Below are positions 16,966-26,275 of a stretch of 64,000 bases of DNA, piece by piece. The position numbers and the translations under genes were made by a program. The stretch's first letter is position 1. Each line of letters starts with the position of its first letter. Under the pieces are notes generated by a model that was not told the origin of the DNA, did not search any database, and worked only from the letters and a program-made list of their open reading frames with translations. Source of the stretch: Microbulbifer aggregans (GTDB taxonomy: Bacteria > Pseudomonadota > Gammaproteobacteria > Pseudomonadales > Cellvibrionaceae); the NCBI RefSeq assembly GCF_001750105.1, contig NZ_CP014143.1:3193501-3257500 (forward strand). Reading direction: 5' to 3'.

Positions 16966-18156
16966 TCACACCTTCCAGATAATCCTGCGGCGGTACATCT
17001 GCCACATCACCACGTAGAACAGCGCCAGACAGCTGACCGCAAATGCCAGCGATCCGCCGTAGCTGCCAAACAGGGGCTCGAACACATTGCTGAACAGCCA
17101 TCCCTTCAGTGTCGTCTCTCCGACGGGAATCATGATTAACACGCGGCCAACCACCCCGGCCAGCATGAACAGGGCGATGGCGTTGACGCCGAATACCAGC
17201 AGCGGTGCCAGCGGACCGCGGAACCCGCGTATATCCACCAGATAAAAGAGTGTAGCCAGCAGCATCAGGGAAACGCCGCCGGTGACCATCACGAAGCTGG
17301 GTGACCACAGAGCCTTGTTGATCGGAACCCAGGGGTGAAGCAGTTGCCCGACCACCAGCAGCAGCACACCTGCCGCCAGCCATTGCCTGCACAGCTTCAT
17401 CCTGCCCTCTTCCGTACCATCGCAGGCTTTCCAGGCCAGCCCCGCCAGAACACCCAGCAGGCAGGTGGAGACGGCGAGAAGCGTGGTCAGGACGCCCTCC
17501 GGGTCGAAGGGAAAAGGCTCCGCGTTGCGGTAATAGAGATGCTCGCTGCCCAACAGCCAGTGATCCAGCCAGGCGGAAAAATGATTGCCGAATAGTAACT
17601 GGCCGCGGAATACCTCGCCGCTGTCACCACTGTACGGGATCCACAACATCATCAACCAGGGCACGAGTGTGCAAAGCACCGCCGCAACAATCAGCCCGCG
17701 CGTCGACAGCCAGGAAACCAGGTAGCAGCAGAAAATATAAACCAGCGCGATACGCTGCAGCACGCCGAGCCAGCGGATACCCGTCAGGCGGTCCTCAAAC
17801 CAGTCGTAGGCCGGATCACGGAAATTGTAGAAAAAAATGGCGAGGAAGAGGCCCAGACCGAATAGCTTGAGTGCCCGGGACCATTGCGGCCAGCCCACTG
17901 CCGGGAAAGTCTCCCGGCGGCCATTGGCAAGCACCATCGATACACCCACGACAAACAGGAAAAGCGGAAAGATGACATCCGTAGGGGTCCAGCCATGCCA
18001 TTCCGCGTGCGCCATGGGTGCATACACGTAGGACCAGCTGCCGGGATTGTTCACCAGTACCATGGCGGCGATGGCGAGACCGCGCAGCAGATCCACCGAC
18101 ATCAAACGCCCCTGCGGGCTAAGGGACAGGATGTGCTCATTATGACGTTGCAACAT
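16966..18156 (-). CDS. NagX-like membrane acyltransferase (DUF5009/HGSNAT type)
   Basis: From ATG 18156 (GGAGG six bases upstream) 396 residues with about ten membrane segments. N-terminal RLMSVDLLRGLAIAAMVLVNNPGSWSYVYAPMAHAEWHGWTPTDVIFPLFLFVVGVSM is the hallmark of the heparan-alpha-glucosaminide acetyltransferase-like family called NagX in bacterial chitin and GlcNAc clusters. It contains the conserved DLLRG and HxxWxGxTxxDxxFPxFLF pattern. Members are proposed to transfer acetyl groups across the membrane to amino sugars. It starts one base past the NamZ stop, so a role in acetylation or handling of MurNAc/GlcNAc is inferred. Confidence 0.85.
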   Translation of the reverse strand: MLQRHNEHILSLSPQGRLMSVDLLRGLAIAAMVLVNNPGSWSYVYAPMAHAEWHGWTPTDVIFPLFLFVVGVSMVLANGRRETFPAVGWPQWSRALKLFGLGLFLAIFFYNFRDPAYDWFEDRLTGIRWLGVLQRIALVYIFCCYLVSWLSTRGLIVAAVLCTLVPWLMMLWIPYSGDSGEVFRGQLLFGNHFSAWLDHWLLGSEHLYYRNAEPFPFDPEGVLTTLLAVSTCLLGVLAGLAWKACDGTEEGRMKLCRQWLAAGVLLLVVGQLLHPWVPINKALWSPSFVMVTGGVSLMLLATLFYLVDIRGFRGPLAPLLVFGVNAIALFMLAGVVGRVLIMIPVGETTLKGWLFSNVFEPLFGSYGGSLAFAVSCLALFYVVMWQMYRRRIIWKV

Positions 18157-18157
18157 G

Positions 18158-19351
18158 TTAACCCTCCGGATAGAGCAGGTAGGGCTGGCGGCGCTCCCTG
18201 AACTGCTGGTGCTGAGTCTCCCAACTGCGTCGAATCTCCTCCTCGTCCTGCCCGGCCACGATGGCCTTGCGCAAACGGTCAGTGCCGGCCAGTTTGTCGA
18301 AGAATGCGGAACGGGAGAAGAACTCCTCAGATGACTCACCGGTGCGACCTGACCAGTCGATCAGGTACTGCAGGGAAAAGCGCGGTTGGTTATCCAGCAT
18401 CCGCAGATCGTCCCCTGTCACCACAGACCCGCGGTGCTTGGGGTTCTCACTGGCGCCGGCGATAGGCTGCGGAGTAAATTCAAACTCTCCCTGTTTATCA
18501 CCGGGATGGCCGATTGTCTGGAACGGAAACTCTGTGCCCCGGCCGATGCTCACCGTCGTACCCTCGAACAGGGCAAGGGACGGATACAGGCGGATGGACA
18601 GGTCATTGGGCAGGTTCGGTGAGGGCTTGACCGGCAGTGAGTAAACATCACTCTTGTGGTAATTGGTGGCGGGCACCACGGTTAGCTCACAGCGTGCACC
18701 CTCATCCAGCCAACCCTCGCCGTTGATCATCTGCGCCAGCTCTCCCACGGTCATGCCGTGCACCAGCGGGATTGGATGCATGCCGACGAAACTGCGGAAT
18801 TCCGGCTCCAGCACCGGACCATCGATGTAGTCACCATTGGGGTTCGGCCGATCGAGAACCATCAGCGGCAGGCCGTAATCGGCACAGGCCTGCATCAGGT
18901 AATGCAGCGAGCTGATGTAGGTGTAGAAGCGAACCCCCACATCCTGGATATCGAACAGCAGCCAATCCAGGTCTTCGACGCTCGCCTCCGGGGGCGCATA
19001 CTGCCCGCCGTACAGGGACACGATAGGTAGCCCGGTGGGGCCGTCCACGCCATCGTCCACCTTGCCCCCGTTTTCCACATTGCCGCGAATACCATGCTCC
19101 AGTGCAAAGATCCGGGCGATGTCCACGCCTTCATCGCGCAGGAAATCCACCAGGTGCTGTTGGCCGACCCTGGAGGTCTGGTTCACCACCAGTCCGACCC
19201 GCTGCGCTTTCAACAGCGGCAGGTAACGCTCGGGCTGCTCGGCACCGGTGAGCACCGGTTCCGGGCGGTCTTCGCTGCAGCCGGAGAGCGGCAACAGGCA
19301 TAGCACTGCGACGAGGGGGCTCAAAAGAGCGCGAAGGGAAAATGCTTTCAT
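18158..19351 (-). CDS. namZ: Exo-beta-N-acetylmuramidase NamZ (DUF1343) lipoprotein
   Basis: From ATG 19351, 397 residues with a lipobox (LPLSGCSE). The body matches DUF1343: RVGLVVNQTSRVG, ALEHGIRGNVENGG, LLFDIQDVGVRFYTYISSL, MVLDRPNPNGDYIDGPVLE, GMTVGELAQMINGE and FEGTTVSIGRGTEFPFQTIG. Bacillus subtilis YbbC/NamZ of this family is an exo-acting muramidase that releases MurNAc from the non-reducing end of glycan fragments. Together with GH3 NagZ at 44.4 kb it would sequentially strip peptidoglycan chains to monosaccharides at the outer surface or in the periplasm. The longer frame to 19471 is rejected because the lipoprotein signal starts at 19351. Confidence 0.92.
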   Translation of the reverse strand: MKAFSLRALLSPLVAVLCLLPLSGCSEDRPEPVLTGAEQPERYLPLLKAQRVGLVVNQTSRVGQQHLVDFLRDEGVDIARIFALEHGIRGNVENGGKVDDGVDGPTGLPIVSLYGGQYAPPEASVEDLDWLLFDIQDVGVRFYTYISSLHYLMQACADYGLPLMVLDRPNPNGDYIDGPVLEPEFRSFVGMHPIPLVHGMTVGELAQMINGEGWLDEGARCELTVVPATNYHKSDVYSLPVKPSPNLPNDLSIRLYPSLALFEGTTVSIGRGTEFPFQTIGHPGDKQGEFEFTPQPIAGASENPKHRGSVVTGDDLRMLDNQPRFSLQYLIDWSGRTGESSEEFFSRSAFFDKLAGTDRLRKAIVAGQDEEEIRRSWETQHQQFRERRQPYLLYPEG

Positions 19352-19404
19352 GATAGCGCTGTCTTTTTTATTGAAATAAGTCATCTGGTGGATAAAGCCC
19401 GGGC

Positions 19405-20076
19405 CTACTGCACGGGGAAATCGAAATATTGTTCGGGCCAGGGTTCGGGCTTGAAGGTGTAGTGCCACCACTCCTGGAAATAATTGACGAAGCCGCGCGC
19501 CGCCATCGCATCACGAAGCAGCAGGCGATTCTGTACAGCGAGAGAATCTTCCAGCGGGAATTCAGTAGCGGAGCGCTCATCCATGAAATCGAAGCCGGTG
19601 CCCATGTCGACAAGGTCACCGCTCTCGAGCCGATACAACCCGAGATCCACGGTGGCACCGCGGCTGTGCCCGGAGCGCTCGGCGATATAACCGCGCGCAA
19701 ACATCTGCGACTTTTCTTCCCGAGGGTAGAAAGCCTCCTTGGTAGAAAAGTCCTCAGGCTCACTCACCCAGCGCACGAAATGGTTTACCGCCTGTTGCGG
19801 GCGATAACAGTCAAATATCACCAGTCCGAGGCCGAGTGTAGAGAGATCACTGGCCACTTCCTTCAGGGCACTGGCCGCTTCCGGTGCCAACAGACAGCGA
19901 TTGGCCTCATAGCCATCCAGTGGTTCACCCACCAGGTTGTCACCGCTGTGATACTTCATGTCCACACGGATATCGGCGGCGGACACCGCTTCCATCTGCA
20001 CCGGCGGCTCGGAATTGTCCGCAGCACAGGCAGTGAGCACCACTAGCGCCAGTAACCAGCTTTGCTTTGCATCCAT
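19405..20076 (-). CDS. D-Ala-D-Ala dipeptidase, VanX/DdpX family lipoprotein
   Basis: 223 residues with a lipobox (VVLTACAA). Zinc-site motifs of peptidase M15D are present: SGHSRGATVDL (His and Asp ligands) and EWWHYTF (catalytic Glu and His ligand), preceded by IFDCYRPQQAVNHF. VanX-type enzymes split D-Ala-D-Ala. Here it would free D-alanine from the dipeptide released from peptidoglycan, feeding the alanine racemase at 38.3 kb. It is a catabolic setting, not vancomycin resistance: no vanH, vanA or two-component genes are nearby. The gene lies 53 bases before namZ. Confidence 0.9.
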   Translation of the reverse strand: MDAKQSWLLALVVLTACAADNSEPPVQMEAVSAADIRVDMKYHSGDNLVGEPLDGYEANRCLLAPEAASALKEVASDLSTLGLGLVIFDCYRPQQAVNHFVRWVSEPEDFSTKEAFYPREEKSQMFARGYIAERSGHSRGATVDLGLYRLESGDLVDMGTGFDFMDERSATEFPLEDSLAVQNRLLLRDAMAARGFVNYFQEWWHYTFKPEPWPEQYFDFPVQ

Positions 20077-20145
20077 GGCGATCTCTCCCTGCCGGTTCGC
20101 CCAGCCAACTGCCGGGCGTTTATTATTTTCTTGTCAGCGTCACGA

Positions 20146-22068
20146 TCAGAGCGCTTCCAGTTCCCGGATTCCCGCTTCAACTTCATCCGGACACATGACA
20201 CGGATTGCCGGGGCGCCGTTGATCGAGCGCAAGCCATGCATTTCCAGGTCCTCGCGGTCTTCCACGTAGGAGCGGATCGCCGCCAGGATCTCCCCGGTAA
20301 TCTCCTGCCCCGGCACCAGCAGCGGAATACCCGGCGGATAGGGCACCACCTCATCGCAGGCAATACGCCCTTCCAGTCGTGCAGCATCGGCTCCACTCAG
20401 GGGCAGCTTTTCGCCGCGGGCAAAATAGGCAGCCCTGGGCAGAACACGGATTGCACTCAGCGCCGGCAGGGATTGCCCGCTGTCACCGGAACCCGACTGC
20501 AGGCAGTCCTCCGAAAGCCGGCGCAATGCCTCTTTGAGGCGCAACACCTTGCTTTCTGTCGTACCGATGGTGACGAGGAAAGACAGAGTGTTGTGAGTGT
20601 TCTTCTCCACCTGGATGCCGTATTTGTTAAACAGCACCTGTTGCGCATGCGGCGCTGAGACGCCGGCACAGCCCACATCGATGGTCACCTTGGTGGGATC
20701 CAGCAAAATACCATCACCGGCGACTTCCTCGCTGCAAAGATCCTCCACCGCGAGGCTGCTGAACGGCGTGCTTTCACATACAAACTGGCGGATGTCCTCG
20801 GCAAACGCGAGGGTGCGGCTCAGCACCTCGAAGCCCTCAATACTCATCTGTTTGCGTGCCACATCCAGGCTCGCGATCATGCCGTACTGCGGGCTGGTGG
20901 AGGTATGCATATTGATGTCTTCGCGGAAACCCGCTGCATCAAAGCCTTTTACGCTGTCACCGACGTGGATCATACTAGCCTGCGAAAATGCAGACAGCAT
21001 CTTGTGGGTCGACTGGGTAACGAAATCGGCACCACACTCGATCGCAGTCGGGCGGAGTTCCGGGTGGAATCGTCCGTGCGCATACCAGGCCTCATCGATC
21101 AGCACATAGACGCCGTGGTCGTGGGCGTACTCGATGATGGGCTTCAGGTCGTAGCGCAGGCCATCGTAGGTACACGACGTCAGCACCAGCAGGCGCGCCG
21201 ACGGATTGCGGTCGATGGCGTCGAAAATTTTGGCCTTGGAGACAGGGCCATAAATGCCGTAGTGCTGATTGACCGAGGACTCCAGGTATACCGGCAGTGC
21301 CCCGCTCATGATCATCGCGTGGTGCACCGACTTGTGACAGTTACGGTCCACGATCACCCGGTCCCCGCTGCGCAGTAGGTGCTGCAGCACGATCTTGTTG
21401 GAAGTGGAAGTGCCGTTGGTCACGAAATAACTGTGCGCCGCACCGAAGGTCTTCGCCGTCAGCTGCTGGGACTGGCGAATCACACTGATGGGATCCATCA
21501 GGGAGTCGAGCATCTTCACACTGACGGACAGGTCCGTATTGAAGATGTGCTCGCCCATAAAGCGGTAAAAATCCACCACCCAGGGGCTGGAACTCAGGCT
21601 GTCGCCACTGGAATGCCCCGGTGTGTGCCAGGAGTCACGCGCGGCGTAGACATACTCGCGCAGAGCGTCGGCAAACGGCGTGGCAATACGCTCTAGCAGG
21701 ATGCGGCGCAGGGTACGATATACAACGCCGTAATTGGACTCGCTGCGGGAAATGACACTCTCATATTCCCGCCCGCTCGCCGCCCGATCCCCAGCGGTCA
21801 GCAACACACAGTCAATTTCTGCACGCCAGCGGCGCAGGGTGGTGTACGCCTCAACCAGGGTGTCGCCGCCCAGACTGCCGTCATCCAGCGCAACGATCTG
21901 TGTTTCGCCGCGACCGAGGAAATCTTCCAGGTCTTCAAGTCCGGTATGGCAAAAAGACAATTTTACCGGCGAGTCGTGGTCACTCTCCGCCACCAGGCCC
22001 AGTTCTGAAACCCAGCGCGCGCCAAACCTTGGCTCCGCAGTGACCAGTACAATCTTACATTCCGTCAT
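20146..22068 (-). CDS. Orn/Lys/Arg decarboxylase family PLP enzyme
   Basis: From ATG 22068, about 640 residues. An N-terminal wing-like domain (about 1-120) precedes the PLP fold with the conserved WHTPGHSSGDSL, FVTNGTSTSNKIV, DRNCHKSVHHAMI, DEAWYAHGRFHPEL and STHKMLSAFSQASMIH, the lysine of the last forming the Schiff base. This is the fold-type I family of ornithine, lysine and arginine decarboxylases; I cannot read the exact substrate. It lies two genes after an NhaC-type transporter and inside a peptidoglycan operon, so lysine or diaminopimelate are plausible substrates (speculative). The GTG at 22080 is an alternative start. Confidence 0.88.
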   Translation of the reverse strand: MTECKIVLVTAEPRFGARWVSELGLVAESDHDSPVKLSFCHTGLEDLEDFLGRGETQIVALDDGSLGGDTLVEAYTTLRRWRAEIDCVLLTAGDRAASGREYESVISRSESNYGVVYRTLRRILLERIATPFADALREYVYAARDSWHTPGHSSGDSLSSSPWVVDFYRFMGEHIFNTDLSVSVKMLDSLMDPISVIRQSQQLTAKTFGAAHSYFVTNGTSTSNKIVLQHLLRSGDRVIVDRNCHKSVHHAMIMSGALPVYLESSVNQHYGIYGPVSKAKIFDAIDRNPSARLLVLTSCTYDGLRYDLKPIIEYAHDHGVYVLIDEAWYAHGRFHPELRPTAIECGADFVTQSTHKMLSAFSQASMIHVGDSVKGFDAAGFREDINMHTSTSPQYGMIASLDVARKQMSIEGFEVLSRTLAFAEDIRQFVCESTPFSSLAVEDLCSEEVAGDGILLDPTKVTIDVGCAGVSAPHAQQVLFNKYGIQVEKNTHNTLSFLVTIGTTESKVLRLKEALRRLSEDCLQSGSGDSGQSLPALSAIRVLPRAAYFARGEKLPLSGADAARLEGRIACDEVVPYPPGIPLLVPGQEITGEILAAIRSYVEDREDLEMHGLRSINGAPAIRVMCPDEVEAGIRELEAL

Positions 22069-22082
22069 CAACCAACTCACAA

Positions 22083-23477
22083 CTACAGCAAGAGCAGACC
22101 CAGGGCAACAAATCCTACCGCGCTGACGGCACCCGCTATCAACGCATACGGCAACTGGGTCCGCACGTGATCAATATGTTCAGTCCCCGCCGCCAGCGAC
22201 GAGACAATTGTTGTATCTGAGATCGGCGAGGCGTGGTCCCCGAAAATCCCTCCGGAGAGCACCGCCGCCACAAATAGCGCCGGTTCGGCGCCCAATGCCG
22301 AAGCCACCGGAATGGCAATCGGCAGCATAATGGAGAAGGTACCCCAACTCGACCCCACAGAGAAAGCGATCACGCCGGCAACCAGGAAAATAACCAGGGG
22401 CAAAAACGCCACGGGAATAGCATCTCCCACCATCCCAGCCACATAGGCACCCGTACCCAGGGTCTTGGAAACAGCCCCCAGGGCCAGGGCCAGTATCAGA
22501 ATGATTGCCAGCGGCAGCATCCGCCCTGCCCCCTCCATCCAGGTATGACTCAGCTCCTCGAGGGTCATGCTGCGCTGAAAAATGACCAGCAGGGAAACAA
22601 CGGTCAAAGCCGCAAAGGATGCCCAGAGCACTGCCGTGGAACCGGAACCGGCAAAAATCTCGCCGTCACCGGTGATCCAGAGTCCCAGCGGCATGGCCAC
22701 GATCAGCGTGAACACAGGCAGCAACATGTTCATCAGGCGCGGCTTGACGTGCTTGCGCTCAGCCGTCGCCGCGGCGATGTCGAGTCCGTCCACATCACCG
22801 CTGTGCGTGCGGGCCTGCGCTTTCGCCATGGGGCCCGGATTGTAGTCGCGGGTGATGGTGTAAGCAGTCAGTGCGACGGCGGTAATGGCATAGAGATTCA
22901 GCGGGATACTGGCGAGCAACACCTTGAGCGGCTCCTGCACACCAAGACCGTCCAGCAGGCCAAGGTTGAATGCGCCCCAGGCATTCAGGGGAATCAGCAT
23001 ACAGATTGGTGCAGAGGTAGAGTCGATGATGTAGGCGAGCTTTTCCCGCGCGACGCGGAAGCGATCGAACAGTGGCCGCGAGACCGTACCCGCCACCAGC
23101 ACCGTGATATTCGATTCGATAAAAATCACGATACCGATCAACCAGGCCATCCACTGGGCACGCTTACCATTGGTAACCCAGCGGCTCCGCTCGAGGAAAC
23201 GCACAAAACCACTCACCGCACCACAGCGCTCGAGGGTGATGATGAATGCCCCGATAATCAGCGTGAACGCCACGACCCGGGCATCCCCCGGGCTGGCCAG
23301 CACCGCAATGACCGCATCGATGGCCTCGGCCAAGGAAGGGAAAAAGCCGGACTGATTGAGCAGAAAGTAACCGAGCCAGATACCGGCAAACAGTGCCAGG
23401 TAGACCTGTCGGGTGAGAAGCGCCAGACCGATGGCAAGAAAGGGCGGCAGCAGGGTAATCCAGGATAATTCAGTCAT
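22083..23477 (-). CDS. NhaC family antiporter
   Basis: 464 residues with about 11-12 membrane segments. The signature GGIFGDHASPISDTTIVSS is that of NhaC-type carriers, and IVIFIESNITVLVAGTVSRPLFD is also characteristic. Family members include Na+/H+ antiporters and sodium-malate/lactate or amino-acid exchangers. Placed directly before the decarboxylase gene with a 14-base gap, it may exchange the amino acid for its amine, as decarboxylase-antiporter pairs do, or import a peptidoglycan-derived diamino acid. Substrate is inference. Confidence 0.85.
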   Translation of the reverse strand: MTELSWITLLPPFLAIGLALLTRQVYLALFAGIWLGYFLLNQSGFFPSLAEAIDAVIAVLASPGDARVVAFTLIIGAFIITLERCGAVSGFVRFLERSRWVTNGKRAQWMAWLIGIVIFIESNITVLVAGTVSRPLFDRFRVAREKLAYIIDSTSAPICMLIPLNAWGAFNLGLLDGLGVQEPLKVLLASIPLNLYAITAVALTAYTITRDYNPGPMAKAQARTHSGDVDGLDIAAATAERKHVKPRLMNMLLPVFTLIVAMPLGLWITGDGEIFAGSGSTAVLWASFAALTVVSLLVIFQRSMTLEELSHTWMEGAGRMLPLAIILILALALGAVSKTLGTGAYVAGMVGDAIPVAFLPLVIFLVAGVIAFSVGSSWGTFSIMLPIAIPVASALGAEPALFVAAVLSGGIFGDHASPISDTTIVSSLAAGTEHIDHVRTQLPYALIAGAVSAVGFVALGLLLL

Positions 23478-23512
23478 ACAGCATCGTTTGATTATTGTTT
23501 TTTATATGCTGA

Positions 23513-23530
23513 CAGGCCCCGCGGGGCCTG
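23513..23530. repeat. 18-bp perfect GC palindrome in the 5' region of the NhaC gene
   Basis: CAGGCCCCGCGGGGCCTG reads the same on both strands. No T run follows on either strand, so it is not a normal intrinsic terminator. A weaker ATCG-N7-CGAT repeat (23545-23559) of LysR spacing follows. The 126-base gap separates the LD-carboxypeptidase from the NhaC gene and may hold a secondary promoter or processing site. Confidence 0.5.
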
Positions 23531-23603
23531 CCGAAACAGCTTTTATCGCCGAAACCGATAATTGCATTCCGGCTCGGGATAATTCTGAGAGAGCGAGCAG
23601 CAA

Positions 23604-24650
23604 TCAGCTCACCACCGGCTCCTGCAGGATCAGGGCGCCGCTGTCACCGTCCAGCTCGGCCATGGCTCCCACCGGCACCACTGTCTGGTCATCCACGTGC
23701 CCGATCATCAGGCCGCGCACCACCGGCACTTCCAGCCCGGCGCTGCGTTCACGCAGTACGTGCTCCACGCTGAACGTGTTGCCACTGGTTTCCGCATCGG
23801 TGAACTTGCCAAAAACGATTCCGTTCACTTCGTCCAGCTTGCCGGCCAGCCACAGCTGAGTCAGCATGCGGTCAATACGGTAAGGCGCCTCACCGACATC
23901 CTCCAGAAACAGGATCTTGTCACGAAAATCCGGTTCGAAGGGTGTCCCTAGGAGGCTGCACATCAATGTGAGGTTGCCGCCGATGAGCCGCCCCCTGGCG
24001 CTACCGCCTCGGAAACGGGTCACACGATTGCGGCGCTCGACCCGGCCGGGGCTGCCTTCAAAGGGCGGCGCCTCGCCAAGACGCACCGGAAACTCTCCGC
24101 GGACCAACACCTTGGAGAATTCTTCCAGGGTGTAGTCAGTAAAATTCTGAGCCGCGATGGGACCGTGGAATGTGATCAGGCCACAGCGCTCGTGGATCGC
24201 ATTCAACAGCGCGGTGATGTCACTGTATCCGAGCAGGATTTTGGGATTCTGGCGAATGGTCGCGTAATCGAGCATCGGCAGGATACGCGGTGTTCCATAG
24301 CCACCCCGCAGACAGAAGACCGCATCCACCTCGGGATCCGCGAACATGCGATTGAAATCCTCTGCCCGCGCCGCATCCGGCCCGGCCAGATACTGGGTGC
24401 GCTGGTAGAGGTTTGCACCTTCCTTCACCTTGAAGCCGAGGGACTTTACCACGTCGATGGCAAAGCGGATATCTTCGTCCTCCCAGGCATTACTGGCGGG
24501 AGTGACCAGCCCCACCGTCATTCCGCGACGCAGACGGGCTGGCCGCAACAACTCGCCGGTGGACGGTGCCGCGCCGGCACTGCCTGCAGCGGCAAGGCCG
24601 CTCAGCAGCGGAGCCGCCATCAGGGATTTAATTAGTGTTCTTCTTTCCAT
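23604..24650 (-). CDS. Murein tetrapeptide LD-carboxypeptidase (S66), Tat-exported
   Basis: 348 residues. Catalytic Ser is in ILLGYSDITALLNAI. Supporting S66 motifs are CLRGGYGTPRILPMLDY, FHGPIAAQNF and the C-terminal GLMIGHVDDQTVVPVGAMAELD, carrying the catalytic His. S66 enzymes remove the terminal D-Ala from L-Ala-D-Glu-mDAP-D-Ala; YkfA of Bacillus subtilis is in the family. The N-terminus MERRTLIKSLMAAPLLSG is a twin-arginine signal, suggesting export folded, whereas LdcA of Escherichia coli is cytosolic. GGAGAG precedes the start. It follows the serine hydrolase by 22 bases. Confidence 0.92.
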   Translation of the reverse strand: MERRTLIKSLMAAPLLSGLAAAGSAGAAPSTGELLRPARLRRGMTVGLVTPASNAWEDEDIRFAIDVVKSLGFKVKEGANLYQRTQYLAGPDAARAEDFNRMFADPEVDAVFCLRGGYGTPRILPMLDYATIRQNPKILLGYSDITALLNAIHERCGLITFHGPIAAQNFTDYTLEEFSKVLVRGEFPVRLGEAPPFEGSPGRVERRNRVTRFRGGSARGRLIGGNLTLMCSLLGTPFEPDFRDKILFLEDVGEAPYRIDRMLTQLWLAGKLDEVNGIVFGKFTDAETSGNTFSVEHVLRERSAGLEVPVVRGLMIGHVDDQTVVPVGAMAELDGDSGALILQEPVVS

Positions 24651-24672
24651 GGGGCTCTCCTACCACCTATCT

Positions 24673-26223
24673 TCAACCGCCTTCACTGAGCCGCACAAAG
24701 CGCAGATCCGGAAAATCGTAACTGAAGTCCACACCGCGCGACTGCGGCTGCATTGTCAGCACCAGAGTGCCGCTCTCATCGCGCTCTGCACGTACCCACG
24801 CATCAGCATCGAGGCTACGATCATCCCACTTCACACTCCAGACACCCGGTGCCGCAGCACGCATGCTACCGGCAAGCCGTGGTGATTTCAGTGATCTCCA
24901 GCGCAAGCCTTCATTGCCCTGCTCAATCTCAATGGCACCAAACCAGGGATCGCGATAACTGCCGATGACCTCCGCATCGCCGACGTCCGCCATACTCTCT
25001 GGCGCCGGTAACAGCTCCGGCTCAACGGGCTCGGCTGCGCCGCCGTATAATTCCTGAAAATACGCCAGCCAGTCCCGCTCCTCGGCGCCGAGGTAAGGCT
25101 TCAACAGTCCGTAGATAAGGGCCTGACGGGCTACCCCCGCACTACGATTCATCAGCACCACAATCGCCAGTTCCTCCTCGGGAACCAGCGCCGCCCAGGC
25201 ATACATGCCCGATAGCGAACCGGTATGGTGGATCACCCGCTTGCCGTGCATGTCCTGGACCCGCCAGCCCAGCGCATAAGCATAAAAATGCCCCGCGTCC
25301 CGCTCCGAGCGCGAGGCAGAAAGCGGCATCAACGTGACCGGGCGCCAGAGTCGATCGCGGGTTTCCTCGCTGAATAGCTGTACGCCTGCGGGAGAAATCC
25401 CGCCGGCGAGAAACGTACGCAGCCAGGTCATCATATCGCCGGCACTGCAGTGCATTCCGCCAGCAGCCGCGAGCACAATGGGTTCGTCACCGGCCAGGTT
25501 CGGCGTATCCACCACCAGACCCTGCTCTTCCAGCCGATGTGGATCCGCAAGGTTATTTCTCGCGGATCGCGGCACCGGACCTGCGAAGCAATGCTCGAGG
25601 CCAAGCGCCTGAAGCAGTCGCTTCTGCACAAAGTCTTCGTAACTCTGCCCTGACACGGCAGCGATCAATTCACCGGCGACGATATACAGAAGGTTGTCGT
25701 AGGCATAATCCGCGCGAAAGCTTCGCGTGATTGGCAGATATTCCAGACCGGAAAGCACATCGGCGCGATCGAAATAGTTTGGCTGCGGCCAGAGCATCAG
25801 GTCTCCAGCACCGGGTCCCAGGCCGGAGCGATGGGTCAGGAGGTCGACGACGCGGAATTCCGAGGTCACCCAGGGATCGGCAAGCTTGAAGCCGGGCAGG
25901 TACTCCACCACCCGGCTATCCCAGTCGAGCTTTCCCTCCTCCACCAGCAACGCCAGCGCTGCAGTGGTAAATGCCTTGGTAGTCGACGCAAGTTTGAACA
26001 GGGTTTCCTCATCTACGGGGTGTGGCGTTTCCACATTGGTAACACCAAAGCCGCGCAGTAGCACCGGCTTACCCCGATGCCACACACCCACTGCGGCTCC
26101 GGGCACCCGCTCTTCTTCCAGCACCCGCTCCACCAGGGCCTCGACCTCGCCTGAGGATGGCGGGGAGTCGCCGCATCCGGCGATGAGAAGAGTGAGGAAG
26201 GCTGCAAATGCCCTTATTTTCAT
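24673..26223 (-). CDS. Beta-lactamase-fold serine hydrolase lipoprotein (AmiE/PBP4*-like)
   Basis: 516 residues with a lipobox (LLIAGCGD). The class C beta-lactamase/DD-peptidase fold shows its three motifs: SxxK in LASTTKAF, YxN in YAYDNLLY, and HTG in VIHHTGSLSG. A C-terminal beta domain (about 400-516) follows. In Bacillus subtilis the NamZ-NagZ-MurQ cluster also encodes such a protein (AmiE/YbbE), assigned as a muropeptide amidase. D-aminopeptidase, esterase or amidase activity is possible here. First gene of the minus-strand run reaching glcF, with the promoter expected in 26224-26517. Confidence 0.87.
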   Translation of the reverse strand: MKIRAFAAFLTLLIAGCGDSPPSSGEVEALVERVLEEERVPGAAVGVWHRGKPVLLRGFGVTNVETPHPVDEETLFKLASTTKAFTTAALALLVEEGKLDWDSRVVEYLPGFKLADPWVTSEFRVVDLLTHRSGLGPGAGDLMLWPQPNYFDRADVLSGLEYLPITRSFRADYAYDNLLYIVAGELIAAVSGQSYEDFVQKRLLQALGLEHCFAGPVPRSARNNLADPHRLEEQGLVVDTPNLAGDEPIVLAAAGGMHCSAGDMMTWLRTFLAGGISPAGVQLFSEETRDRLWRPVTLMPLSASRSERDAGHFYAYALGWRVQDMHGKRVIHHTGSLSGMYAWAALVPEEELAIVVLMNRSAGVARQALIYGLLKPYLGAEERDWLAYFQELYGGAAEPVEPELLPAPESMADVGDAEVIGSYRDPWFGAIEIEQGNEGLRWRSLKSPRLAGSMRAAAPGVWSVKWDDRSLDADAWVRAERDESGTLVLTMQPQSRGVDFSYDFPDLRFVRLSEGG

Positions 26224-26275
26224 TATGTTACCCCTGTAAGTAAGGCCCAGGAGGCCCTGAAATTTGAGCGACTTT

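Noticed and set aside
19405..20076. VanX-like gene as vancomycin resistance
   Set aside because: No ligase, dehydrogenase or VanRS genes are present; the surroundings are catabolic.
23513..23530. Palindrome considered as intrinsic terminator
   Set aside because: No T run follows on either strand.
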